Source: Euglena gracilis
Lineage: Eukaryota > Euglenida > Euglenophyceae > Euglenales
Length of the DNA stretch: 64,000 nucleotides
Direction: 5' to 3'
Assembly: GCA_039621445.1 (NCBI GenBank)
Contig: CP154954.1
Coordinates: forward strand, 39,880,399 to 39,944,398
Below, one piece after another: positions 43,710-52,918 of the stretch (the stretch's first letter is position 1; the number at the start of each line of letters is the position of its first letter). The notes below the pieces were generated by a model that was not told where the DNA came from, did not search any database, and worked only from the letters and a program-made list of their open reading frames with translations. The position numbers and the translations under genes were made by a program.

Positions 43710-44297
43710 CAGGCTGCATTTTTAAGGCGGTGCCGACCCCACTCGGCCTGGGCAGGCACCATGCTGTTTTTTTTTACCAACCCCGGGGGGAGGGGGGGTC
43801 CGGAGTGCCTGTGAGTGCCTGCCCAGGCAGGCACTACCCCCCCCCCGGGGGGGTGGGGTCGCATTTCGGCCTGTGCCCGGGCACATTCCTTTGAAAATAG
43901 GCCATTTTTGGCTCCCCGGGCCCGGGTTGTGCTAGGGCACTTTTGGCCGTGTGCCCCCCCCCCCCCCGGGGGTCGGATTTGGAGCGCCTTGGGGTGCCTG
44001 CCCAGGCAGGGACCCCCCCCGGGTGGGGTCGGCACCCGACTATAATACAGCCTGGCAGGCACCCCAAGGCAGATCCAACCCGGGGGGGGAGGGAGTAGAC
44101 ATGGCCAAAACTGGCTGGGCACTTGGCCAAGGCCCTTCCGGTGCCTCAGGCGCCGGATGCCCAGAAAAACCCACCGTTGGGCGCTTTTTGGTCCACGGCC
44201 AGGCAGGCACCGACCCGGGGGGGGGGGCTGTCTGCCCAGGCACTCCAGGGCATTCCGAGGCACCCCTTCCCCCCCAGGGTTGGCAAACCCTAGCCTG
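43710..44297 (+). mobile_element. Family F element, outer copy of a nested pair
   Basis: CAGGCTGCATTTTTAAGG at the left and GGTTGGCAAACCCTAGCCTG at the right. Flanks ATGGGAAG and ATGGGATT match 6 of 8. It contains a complete inverted family F copy (43760-44054) and, after that, its own hairpin CCGGTGCCTCAGGCGCCGG. It is older than the inner copy, as its ends are more diverged. Confidence 0.75.
43760..44054 (-). mobile_element. Family F element, inner copy, inverted, perfect 8-bp duplication
   Basis: The reverse of the copies at 29944 and 34479: it starts CATGCTGTTTTTTTTTACC and ends CCCGACTATAATACAGCCTG. The duplication GCAGGCAC is at 43752-43759 and 44055-44062. It inserted into the GGGCAGGCACC palindrome of the outer copy. 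The hairpin is decayed (CCCCGGGCCCGGG). Confidence 0.88.
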
Positions 44298-44305
44298 ATG
44301 GGATT

Positions 44306-45100
44306 TCAGGCTGAATCCCATCCTGTCGGCATTAAGGAAGGGGGTGGGGAGCAGACAATTTTTTAAGCACTATCCCACCCCCCTCCAGGCTTCCCATTCA
44401 TCCCTGCCCTTCTTGGGGGGGGTCCATCAGTCAGCAGCCTTTTTCCAACCAGCCCAAATGAACTCGACCCCCCCCACAGGGTTGCTAAGCGACGCCCTGG
44501 CACACACACATTGGTAGAGAATGGGCCAATGCTCTGTGCAATTTTTGTTTTGTTGTTTTTGGTGGGTCTCTGGCAGGGTGCTGGTTGGGTTGGTTTTGTG
44601 TGCAGGGGGGGGGAGGGGTGCAGACCATCCCCCACCCTTCTGACGCAAGGTGTTCTGCACCTCCGTCCAACCCCCCCCCCAGGGGGGTTGCCGTGGGTGG
44701 AGCCTTGCAACCAGGACCAGGAAGACCTTCAGAAAATGTGACCTCCTCTGGGGGCCAGCCTGCCAGCAGCCCTTTTCCAGCCCGGGACCCCTGGGGGGGG
44801 GAGGGGTCAGCCAGCCCAAATTTTCCGGCTTCTGAGCTGAATCCCCTGGGGTTGTCGTTTAAAGAACGCTCTGTTTGCAACCCAAAAAGTTTTTCCCCTG
44901 ACATTTGCATTGAAAAACATATTTATGGTCTTTTATGTATTCATCCCTCAAAAAAGGAGAGCACTAAAATACCCATCGTGGGACGAAGCCCAAACCAAGC
45001 CCAAATTTGAAACTGCGATTTTGGGGATACTCCAAATCTCAAAAAGATCTGGCGCTTTCCATAAAACCCTGGCTGTGTTTGCAGAAGAAAACGGGCCTGC
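44306..45100. other. Non-coding DNA
   Basis: C- and G-runs with AGCAGCCTTTTTCCA and AGCCCTTTTCCAGCC words (44435, 44765) that also occur at 35877 and 36128. 44850-45090 is AT-richer. No exon-like island recognised. Confidence 0.4.
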
Positions 45101-45103
45101 CTG

Positions 45104-45470
45104 TGAGTGAGCCCGCTGCATCACCATCCTCAACGCTGCCGCTGCCGCTGCCGCTGCTCCGCCACCGACTGCATGGCCACAGCCCACAGCCCACACCACA
45201 ACCACCCACACCACCCACCCCACCCCCACCTGCCCCGGCCACCCTGGGCCCCAACCCCCACAGCATCCCCGGCAACCCCGGGGCCGTGTCCGGATGACCT
45301 CGCTTGGCCTCGGCTCGCCCTGGCCGAGCGAGGGTTCCCGGCGCGGCACCGGGGAAGCTACCCCGCAGCCCCGCCTCAGCCCCCGCAGCGTACCCGGCCA
45401 CCCTGGGCCCCGACCCCCACAGCCACCCTGGCCACAGCCCCCGCAGCGTACCCGGCCACCCTGGGCCCCT
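45104..45470 (+). CDS. Exon-like: Pro/His-rich repeats, ancestral to the family B array
   Basis: The frame reads PASPSSTLPLPLPLLRHRLH, then many Pro/Thr/His residues and PAPATLGPNPHSIPGNPGA, up to a TGA at about 45295. A CACCCTGGGCCCC(A/G)ACCCCCACAGC word occurs at 45240 and 45403 without any insertion. In the array downstream the same word is split by family B elements. The reverse strand also has a long open frame, so strand is not certain. Confidence 0.35.
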
Positions 45471-45472
45471 AC

Positions 45473-45741
45473 CAGACCATTGCTTAACACCTGTCCCACC
45501 TCACCCCCCGGGGGGGGGGGGGTGACTGACTGGTTTTTTTCAGGGTGACTGACTGATTTTTCCGAAGGCACTGGAGAAAATTTTGGCCAAAAATGGTCTT
45601 GAAAGGCCAAAAAGTGACTGGTTTTCCTGAGGGGGGGGGTAAAGTGACTGACTGGCTTGGCTGAAAAAAGTGACTGACTGGTTTTTTTTCGGAGTGGAAA
45701 GTGACCCCCCTCCCCCCCGGGGGTCGCTGAGCAATGGTATG
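45473..45741 (+). mobile_element. Family B element, array unit 1
   Basis: The ends are CAGACCATTGCTTA and TGAGCAATGGTATG. The duplication GCCCCTAC is at 45465-45472 and 45742-45749. GTGACTGACTGG words recur inside. This copy lacks the CCCCCCGGGGGG arm of the next ones near its centre. Confidence 0.88.
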
Positions 45742-45907
45742 GCCCCTACCCCCACAGCGTCCGTGGCAACCCCGGGGCCGTGTCGGATGACCTCGCTTGG
45801 CCTCGGCTCGCCCTGGCCGAGCGAGGGTTCCCGGCGCGGCACCGGGGAAGCTACCCCGCAGCCCCGCCTCAGCCCCCGCAGCGTACCCGGCCACCCTGGG
45901 CCCCTAC

Positions 45908-46183
45908 CAGACCATTGCTTAACACCTGTCCCACCCCACCCCCCGGGGGGGGGTGACTGACTGGTTTTTTCAGGGTGACTGACTGATTTTTCCTAAGTCG
46001 CTGGAGAAAATTTTGGCCAAAAATGGTCTTGACAGGCCAAAAAGTGATTGGTTTTCCTGAGTGGCTGACCCCCCCGGGGGGGGTAAAGTGACTGACTGGC
46101 TTGGCCGAAAAAAGTGACTGACTGGTTTTTTCGGAGTGGAAAGTGACCCCCCTCCCCCCCGGGGGTCGCTGAGCAATGGTATG
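45908..46183 (+). mobile_element. Family B element, array unit 2
   Basis: Ends as in unit 1. The duplication GCCCCTAC is at 45900-45907 and 46184-46191. It contains the GCTGACCCCCCCGGGGGGG arm, AAAGTGATTGGTTTTCCTG and TTTTTTCGGAGTGG. Confidence 0.88.
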
Positions 46184-46349
46184 GCCCCTACCCCCACAGC
46201 GTCCGTGGCAACCCCGGGGCCGTGTCGGATGACCTCGCTTGGCCTCGGCTCGCCCTGGCCGAGCGAGGGTTCCCGGCGCGGCACCGGGGAAGCTACCCCG
46301 CAGCCCCGCCTCAGCCCCCGCAGCGTACCCGGCCACCCTGGGCCCCTAC

Positions 46350-46625
46350 CAGACCATGGCTCAACACCTGTCCCACCCCACCCCCCCGGGGGGGTGACTG
46401 ACTGGTTTTTTCAGGGTGACTGACTGATTTTTCCGAAGGCGCTGGAGAAAATTTTGGCCAAAAATGGTCTTGACAGGCCAAAAAGTGATTGGTTTTCCTG
46501 AGTGGCTGACCCCCCCGGGGGGGGTAAAGTGACTGACTGGCTTGGCCGAAAAAAGTGACTGACTGGTTTTTTCGGAGTGGAAAGTGACCCCCCTCCCCCC
46601 CCGGGGGTCGCTGAGCAATGGTATG
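46350..46625 (+). mobile_element. Family B element, array unit 3
   Basis: The left end is CAGACCATGGCTCA (two changes from unit 2), the right end TGAGCAATGGTATG. The duplication GCCCCTAC is at 46342-46349 and 46626-46633. Confidence 0.88.
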
Positions 46626-46792
46626 GCCCCTACCCCCACAGCGTCCCCGGCAACCCCGGGGCCGTGTCCGGATGACCTCGCTTGGCCTCGGCTCGCCCTG
46701 GCCGAGCGAGGGTTCCCGGCGCAGCACCGGGGAAGCTACCCCGCAGCCCCGCCTCAGCCCCCGCAGCGTACCCGGCCACCCTGGGCCCCTAC

Positions 46793-47071
46793 CAGACCAT
46801 TGCTTAACACCTGTCCCCCCCCCCCCCCCGGGGGGGGGGGTGACTGACTGGTTTTTTCAGGGTGACTGACTGATTTTTCCGAAGGCACTGGAGAAAATTT
46901 TGGCCAAAAATGGTCTTGACAGGCCAAAAAGTGACTGGTTTTCCTGAGTGGCTGACCCCCCCGGGGGGGGGTAAAGTGACTGACTGGCTTGGCCGAAAAA
47001 AGTGACTGACTGGTTTTTTCGGAGTGGAAAGTGACCCCCCTCCCCCCTGGGGGTCGCTGAGCAATGGTATG
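46793..47071 (+). mobile_element. Family B element, array unit 4
   Basis: Ends as in unit 2. The duplication GCCCCTAC is at 46785-46792 and 47072-47079. The C-run after the left end is longer (14 C). Confidence 0.88.
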
Positions 47072-47255
47072 GCCCCTACCCCCACAGCGTCCGTGGCAAC
47101 CCCGGGGCCGTGTCGGATGACCTCGCTTGGCCTCGGCTCGCCCTGGCCGAGCGAGGGTTCCCGGCGCGGCACCGGGGAAGCTACCCCGCAGCCCCGCCTC
47201 AGCCCCCGCAGCGTTCCGGCCCCCCTGGGCCCCGACCACCGCAGTGACCCCGGCC

Positions 47256-47605
47256 CAGACAATTGCTGAAGCACTGTCGCACCCCCCCCCCCCCCGGGGG
47301 GGGGTGGGTGACTGGTTTTTCCAGAGTGACTGACTGGTTTTGGGCCCGGACGCCCTCCCCCCCGGGGGGGGGTCGGCCAGGAGTGGGCAAAAGTAGCTTG
47401 AGTGACCCCGGCGCCGAAGGCGCCGGAAAAATTTTTTGGGCCTAAAATGGCCTAAAGTGACTGGAAAGTGGTCGTTTTTCTGAGTGGCCGACTCCCCCCC
47501 CCCCGGGGGGGGGTAGTGACTGGCTGGTTTTTTGAAAATGAGTGACTGACTGGTTTTTAAAGAAGTGGAGTGACCCCCCCGGGGGGGTCGGTAAGCAATT
47601 GTATG
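47256..47605 (+). mobile_element. Family B element, independent insertion with its own duplication
   Basis: The ends are CAGACAATTGCTGA and TAAGCAATTGTATG. The perfect duplication CCCCGGCC is at 47248-47255 and 47606-47613. At 350 bp it is the longest copy and it carries the hairpin CCGGCGCCGAAGGCGCCGG, missing from the array units but present at 8302. Confidence 0.9.
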
Positions 47606-47619
47606 CCCCGGCCATAGCC

Positions 47620-47955
47620 CGGCCACCCTGGGCCCCCTTATCCTCCGCCATTCTGGGCCCCAGTCCCTATGGCCCCCGCACTCTGGGACTCTTGGCCACC
47701 TGCGACACACGATGGTGTGTGTCTGTCCTGGTCAAATTTTTGTGTTGATTGCCCTCTTTGATATTTGTTTTGTGTCTTCCTTTGGTTTTGAGAACGGGAG
47801 TCTGATGCTTTTTTTGCTCTCTTCGCACAATGTGGGTTGCAGGTTGCAGGCATCCCCCCCCTGTGTCCATCAAACCCCCCATGTCCAATAACCCCCCCAG
47901 GCGAGGACGCTTTTTCAGAGGGTTGGCCGAAATTTTGGCATGGCGCAAAGCACCC
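47620..47955. other. Unassigned DNA
   Basis: It begins with the CGGCCACCCTGGGCCCC word of the array, then T-rich sequence with TTTGTTTTGTGTC. A GAGGACGC...GGCATGGCGC stretch follows. No clear exon or element. Confidence 0.4.
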
Positions 47956-47959
47956 CAAG

Positions 47960-48384
47960 CAGGCATTTGCTTAAGGGATTGCAGTACCCCCCCCCCCCGG
48001 GGGGCTGGACTGCAGCCAGTCCAAATTTGGCTAGTGGGATTTCTAGCAGACCCCCCGGGGGGGGGTTTGCTAGCAGGGCTAGCCAGTGGAAAAAAAATTC
48101 CCAGTGACCGGCGCAAAGCGCCGGAAATTTTTTTGGGACCCCCAAAAATGGCCAAAAAAATGGCCATTTTTGGGAATTTTTGGAACAAAATCAGCCCAAA
48201 ACCTATTAAAAACCTCATTTCCACCTCGGCGCGCAGCGCCAGAGGAAAACTTTTTCCCAGTCGGGGGGACCCCCGGACCCCTTCCCCCCCGGGGGAGGGG
48301 GGGGTCTAGCTAGTCCATTTTTTCCAGTGTCCAGCCGATTGGCTAGCCAGTACTCCCCCCCGGGGGTCCTTAAGCAAAAGCCTG
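47960..48384 (+). mobile_element. Family L inverted-repeat element
   Basis: The ends are CAGGCATTTGCTTAAGG and CCTTAAGCAAAAGCCTG (16 of 17 matching). It contains G/C arms, GCTAGCAGGGCTAGCCAG, and the hairpin CCGGCGCAAAGCGCCGG followed by AAATTTTTTTG. The flanks ACCCCAAG and CCCCAAAC match best offset by one base, so the duplication is imperfect. Only copy in the window. Confidence 0.75.
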
Positions 48385-48858
48385 CCCCAAACCCCGAGAG
48401 GGGGGGGGGGTGGCAGTCCATTTTTTCCAGTGTCCAGCAACGCGGCTGGCCCGTGGACCCCCCAGGCAATAATGCAGGTCCTAAGTTTTAAGAAGAATCA
48501 AACCAGGAAAATGGTGGAGATTTCACCCACTCGGCCCAACCACTGGGTGTCATGGGAAGGCCGTTTTGATAGATGGTGCCCCAACCTGCCAAGAGTCCAG
48601 CCCAAAGTTCAACGTCCCTCTGAACATTAAACCAAACAATCACTGGAAGCTGCTCAGGTCAAAGTGCCAGAAGTGGTATTCAGCACCGGGCCAAAACCAG
48701 AAAATTTTGCTGGGCCAGGGCCAAAACATGCTGGGGGTGTTGCTATGTTGTTTTTATGGCAAAAACAAATCTCCCGGGCATTTCCAACAGAAGCCAGGGG
48801 GGGGGCATATTTGGGGATTCAACGCTTGGTTACGCAGCTCTTTTTTTTTGCCTTGCAG

Positions 48859-48980
48859 GCCTCAGTGGCAGCGGAACAGCTCTACAGCGGGACAGCTCCG
48901 CAGCGGGACAGCTCCACCCCCCACCATCTGCCAGGCCTCTTTTTCCCCCTCACCCGTGTTTTGGGACCACCGGATGGCAC
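48859..48980 (+). CDS. Exon-like: AEQLYSGTAP segment
   Basis: After TTTTTTTTTGCCTTGCAG the frame reads ASVAAEQLYSGTAPQRDSST then PHHLPG. A 14-bp direct repeat AGCGGGACAGCTCC occurs twice. The acceptor is strong; the donor may be GTGTTT at 48957. No family recognised. Confidence 0.35.
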
Positions 48981-49049
48981 TCCCTCTCCCCCAGCGCCAG
49001 CGGGGGAGGTTGGTGAGGGGCCCATCGGTTTATGGGCCACCCCATCAGC

Positions 49050-49050
<1 letters not shown>

Positions 49051-49088
<38 letters not shown>

Positions 49089-49126
49089 TTCTTTTTTTTT
49101 TTTTTTTTTCTTTTTTTTTTTTTTTT
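49051..49126. repeat. Poly-T tract
   Basis: About 76 bases of T with a single G and two or three C, followed by CCCCCCTCC. It may act as a very long polypyrimidine tract for an acceptor downstream, or be a retro-type poly-A on the other strand. No element ends were found to choose between these. Confidence 0.85.
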
Positions 49127-49269
49127 CCCCCCTCCTGGGTGTTTTTTTTTGAAGGGGACGGTGTGACGCTCAGCTGTGTGTGCGTGTGCCCGGGGGCAGG
49201 TTGGTGGGGGGCCCACAGGGATGTGGGCTGCCCATCCCCCTCCCCCTGTCGCGGTGCCCCTTCCCCCCT

Positions 49270-49410
49270 CCATGTGCCGGGAGATGGAAAGGAGGCCGCC
49301 CCCGAGGCTGCCCCCCAGCTGCCCCCCCCCCCCCCCGCCACTAAGCGCGGCTGGGCCAGGGCCCTGGGCCTGGCATACCGGCAGACCGCGGCCAAGGGGT
49401 GTGGGGGACC
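49270..49410 (+). CDS. Exon-like: Pro-rich then basic segment
   Basis: The frame reads GDGKEAAPEAAPQLPP, a poly-Pro from a C-run, then ATKRGWARALGLAYRQTAAK. Third positions are GC-rich after the C-run. The 15-base C-run makes the frame before and after it uncertain. Confidence 0.3.
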
Positions 49411-49664
49411 CCCTTGGCCTTCCGCCACAAGAAGGGCTGGTTGGGAGCGGGGCCGTAGGGGGGGGGGTGAGGGGGGGGACACCGTAGCTGGGTTTCCCAA
49501 CCGGCCCTTCGCTTGTCGCCTGACTGCCCCGCCTGGCGGGGGCTGTCACACAGGAGGGCCCCGGGGGGGAAGGGGTTGGGGGTTGGGCACACGGGGGAGG
49601 AATGACAGCTCCCAGGATCGCCTCAGCCGCCACCCAACCCTCCCTCCCTCCCTCCCTCCTCGAT

Positions 49665-49732
49665 TACAACAACATCGGCACCTTCACCAACACCATCTTT
49701 TTTATTTGCCGTGCCCGGGGTGTCATTTCGGG
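49665..49732 (+). CDS. Exon-like: DYNNIGTFTNTIFFICRAR segment
   Basis: After a (CTCC)n stretch the frame reads LDYNNIGTFTNTIFFICRAR with C-rich third positions, then GTGTCA as a possible donor. The (CTCC)n run could serve as polypyrimidine tract, but no AG lies at the right place. The Tyr/Asn/Thr mix recalls the exon at 8830. Confidence 0.3.
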
Positions 49733-49799
49733 GTGTCTGTTTGTGCAGGCAGGTGGAGCAAGAAGAATTGGGTTTGCAATGAGTTGAGTGGGGTGTTTT

Positions 49800-50680
49800 G
49801 AAGGGTTTTGTGAGGCATGATGGTCATAGGGCCTGTTCATTGGTTTGAAAACAATGTGAAGTCAATCTTGAGCTTGTGGGCAAATGTCAGGGTACTTCTT
49901 GGGGAGCTTTGAATGACAATTTAGTGTTGCTTTGTTCCATGTTTTTTTTTCCATGGCGTTCCCCCCTCTTTGATCTGAGAGCCCTGGGCACCTCCCGTCA
50001 TATGGTGGCAGGATTAAAAGGGCTATGGTGATGGGCCATTGGTTTTCATTTTTGTGCAATTATTCCATCAACCTTACGGCATCAAACGACATCCACTGCT
50101 GTGCTGTGAAAGGGGGGTGGGCAGGAGAAAGGGGGGTGGGTTTGGGAAAGAGGATGTTATGGTGCAATTCACCATGAACTCTTTGTGTGTCCAGTGTGGT
50201 CAAGGTGACTTTTTCATGGTTCACCTGTGAGCACCAAAAATTTTCATGGCTACCAGTGGTGACCCCCCAAAAACATTTTGTGGCTCACAACCCTGATTTT
50301 GTGGATTGTCCGTGGGACAATTTTGTGCTTTTCAAAATTTTTGTGGATGACATTGCAATTTGCCATTATTCAGCAGCAGCGGGAGTCGTTTGTGGCCATC
50401 ATTTTTTTTGGTTGCTTCTGTTGTTGACTCAGTTGTTATTTTATTTTACTTTTTTTGAACTATTTGAAAATATGTGGTATTTTTATATTCAGTTGATCAT
50501 TATGACAGTTTTTTTGATTCGATTGTTTGTCACAAGTTGTATTTTATGAAGATTGGTTGTTCAACATGCTTTGTAGCTAGCTGGCTCTCTTGGGTTATTT
50601 TGGGCATATTGTCTGTTTGCTTTCATGAGAACTTTGGTCTTTGACATTTGCATTTTTCCATGCAGTTATTTTTTCCCACT
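49800..50680. other. AT-rich intron-like DNA
   Basis: T-rich with GATTGTTTGTC, TTATTTTATTTTAC and similar words. No homopolymer G/C arms and no element ends. 50690-50770 begins GTCGGCCTTTCACAACGTGG, a weak match to the exon starts at 51966 and 60403. Confidence 0.45.
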
Positions 50681-50949
50681 CTTTTGGGTCGGCCTTTCAC
50701 AACGTGGCCCTACCACAACCCAACACCTCCAAATCCAGTGCCCCGTGGCACTGCGCACAAATCCAGTTGGTTTGCAGCTCCCCTTCCTTTTTTTGCCATC
50801 TTTGTGGAGTGACCCGCACGCTGGCACACGCATGCACACCGAGGTTGGGGTAACAAACCGTGGTGGTCATCGCATCGACCATGGTACTCGACACCTCTCT
50901 CTGTCTCTGTCTCCGTCTCTGTCTTGCGCCTTGTTCCCACCTCACGCAG

Positions 50950-51044
50950 TCTGCGCCGCCCCCCCACCCCCCATATGTCTTTGGCTTGCGGCGCACGACC
51001 AGGGGACACTGAAGACGCTGCGGCCGGCGGCGGCCGCGGTCTGA
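50950..51044 (+). CDS. Terminal exon candidate
   Basis: CCCACCTCACGCAG precedes a frame CAAPPPPICLWLAAHDQG then TLKTLRPAAAAV and TGA. Third positions are GC-rich at the end. GGACACTGAAGACGCTGCGGC resembles GGAGCACTGAAGGCAGCGGC at 61780, so it may be a diverged copy of the same 3' exon. Confidence 0.35.
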
Positions 51045-51313
51045 GCGGCGGGTGCGGGTGCGGGTGCGGGCAGCGCCCCCAGTCCCCGGCTACTCCCCAG
51101 CCCCCGCAACGCCAACCACCATTGGCCGGCCTGTCCGTCAGGTACCTTGTGCATTGAACGCAAGGCCGCCTGGCATTACCCCACCCACAGGGAGCAGGCT
51201 TCTGCTCAAAGGTTCGCAGCCTCCGGGGGGGATATTCAAGTTGCACAATTTGCTTTTCGCATCATCCAAAGATTTGTGATTTTGCATTTTTTGCATATGG
51301 GTCATTTTTTGAT

Positions 51314-51446
51314 CCCCCCCCCGGGCAATTGACGCCCCCGGGCAATTGACGCCCCCGGGCAATTGTCACCCCTGGCTGTGCCGGCCAATTTGTCACCCCC
51401 CCCCTCCGTGCTGCCCGATTTGTCGCGCGACAATTGCCCGGGGGGG
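51314..51446. repeat. Small inverted-repeat element with CCCCGGGCAATTG ends
   Basis: CCCCCCGGGCAATTGACG occurs, then two direct repeats of CCCCGGGCAATTG, and the right end is CGACAATTGCCCGGGGGG. It is a simple palindromic unit of 133 bp. No target duplication seen. Confidence 0.6.
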
Positions 51447-51965
51447 TAATCCAAAACTTGCTAATCGTCTTTTTTTGCGTTTTTGGAGATGCTTTTTTGC
51501 TGATATTTTTGGGACAATTCACAGGCAAATTGCTTCATTATCAGACAACAGAAAGTTGTACCTACATTTCTTGGCATTTTTGCTGTTTCCCCCCCTTTTT
51601 CGGGCATTTTTTTGAACGCACTTTTTTCCCAGCTCTAATGCGCTTTGTCAGAGAAGAGTGCAAATAATTGTCCAAAAATGTGCACCATGTTCCATTACAA
51701 ATACGGCTGCAAAGTGCAAAAGGATTCATTTGAAAAGGCCAACAATTTTCTGTCTTCTCCAGCAGAAAAGTGTACAGTACAGGGTGCTATTCACATTTTT
51801 TTGTATTTTTTTGCATTTTTTGGCCTTCCATATCCTGAGGCACCTTGGTGCATGTCTCCCCCCCGGTCTGTGGCCTGCATTCTGGAATGGAGGCCTCTCA
51901 TTTGTCCCCTCCCCCTGGTTGGGTTCGTCTACCCCGCCGTTTCATTTGTTAATCCTTCTTTTCAG

Positions 51966-52051
51966 GTCGGCCTCTCGCGACGCGGGCGGCCACAGCACCC
52001 CGCCACCAACCCAGCACCCCGAGGATCCAGAAAAAAAATTGGTTTTGGGCA
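51966..52051 (+). CDS. Exon, duplicated locus copy 1: VGLSRRGRP module
   Basis: After TAATCCTTCTTTTCAG the frame reads VGLSRRGRPQHPATNPAP then RGSRKKIGFGHI. GTGGGT follows as a donor. The exon at 60403 starts VDLSARGRPLHPAPP, so the two are paralogous exons with the same acceptor position. No known domain recognised. Confidence 0.5.
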
Positions 52052-52805
52052 CATTGGTGGGTGATAGCACAGGCATAGCTTTTTGCGCCATCATTTGTAC
52101 GTGCGCACACAGACGCACACATATTCTGGTTCTGAGAACATTTGCGTGTTCAGAATCGCTCTTCACACTCCCGGCACCAGTGTTTGTTTGCCTGGTGGTG
52201 AGCGGGGGGCGGTGGGCTGAAGTGGCGGGGCAGTGGCAGCAGCAGCGGCAGCGTCAGCAGTCCCATCGCCTGCAAAGCTGGCGATCCCGCGAAGCTTGCG
52301 CAGAGAATGGGGTAGAATTGCCTCACCAGCTTCCAGGGATCCAGTTCGGTTGGGTGTTTTGTGTGCGTCACAGAGGGGTCGGCACGAAGGTGTGATGACA
52401 GGCAAGTTTTTTTGACACCGACAGGCGGCGAAAATTGATGAAAGTGGCGTGGAAGGAATGGGTTTGCGAAATCCCGCCAAAGTAATAATTTGGCGGCTTC
52501 TTCCAAAAATGGTATTTTGCCACTGTTTTGGGAGGAAATCACCAAATTTTTCCTTGCACAATTTTTTCAATATTTTTTTGAGCACCATCCCCCCAACCCC
52601 TGGTACTGCCTCCCATCACCCCCGACACCATATGCAACTTTTTAATTTCTGCATTTTTTCTTTTGTTTGCTTTCATATCTTTGTTTTCCTGACACTGTTT
52701 GTTTTCCCCCAAATTTTTGGCACTGACGTTCCCGCATTTCCCAAGTTTCAGCCTGGGGTTTTTTTTTGCGACTTTTGCCTGGGTGCCAATGGGCCCACAT
52801 ACTGC

Positions 52806-52831
52806 CACCACCAGACGTATGATGTCCCGGC
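52806..52831. repeat. Shared word of the duplicated locus, copy 1
   Basis: CCACCACCAGACGTATGATG followed by TCCCGG. The counterpart at 62224 reads CACCACCAGACACATGATGT then CCCGAGG. It is one of five collinear markers linking 51.9-55.2 kb with 60.4-64.0 kb. Confidence 0.6.
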
Positions 52832-52918
52832 CAGGCACTTCTAACCTTTTAGCCCAAGGTGGCTGGAAACCTCAGTTGTGGTTGTAGGACCAAGGCAGGT
52901 GGCAAGTCCAGCGTCGCC

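Larger units (their letters stand above)
45473..47605 (+). repeat. Tandem array of GC-rich flank plus family B element
   Basis: Starts of the elements at 45473, 45908, 46350 and 46793 give a period of about 440 bp. Each of the four is bounded by the same 8-bp duplication GCCCCTAC on both sides, and the about 158-bp flank between them (CGTGGCAACCCCGGGGCC to CCACCCTGGGCCCCTAC) is nearly identical. So one insertion event was followed by tandem duplication of element and flank. A fifth element (47256) has a different duplication and is an independent insertion. The flank is 158 bp in two units and 159 in one (GTCGG against GTCCGG), which breaks its reading frame. Confidence 0.85.

Noticed and set aside
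49051-49126. Poly-T as the tail of a retroposed copy on the minus strand
   Set aside because: No gene-like sequence ends next to it on the minus strand and no target duplication is visible.
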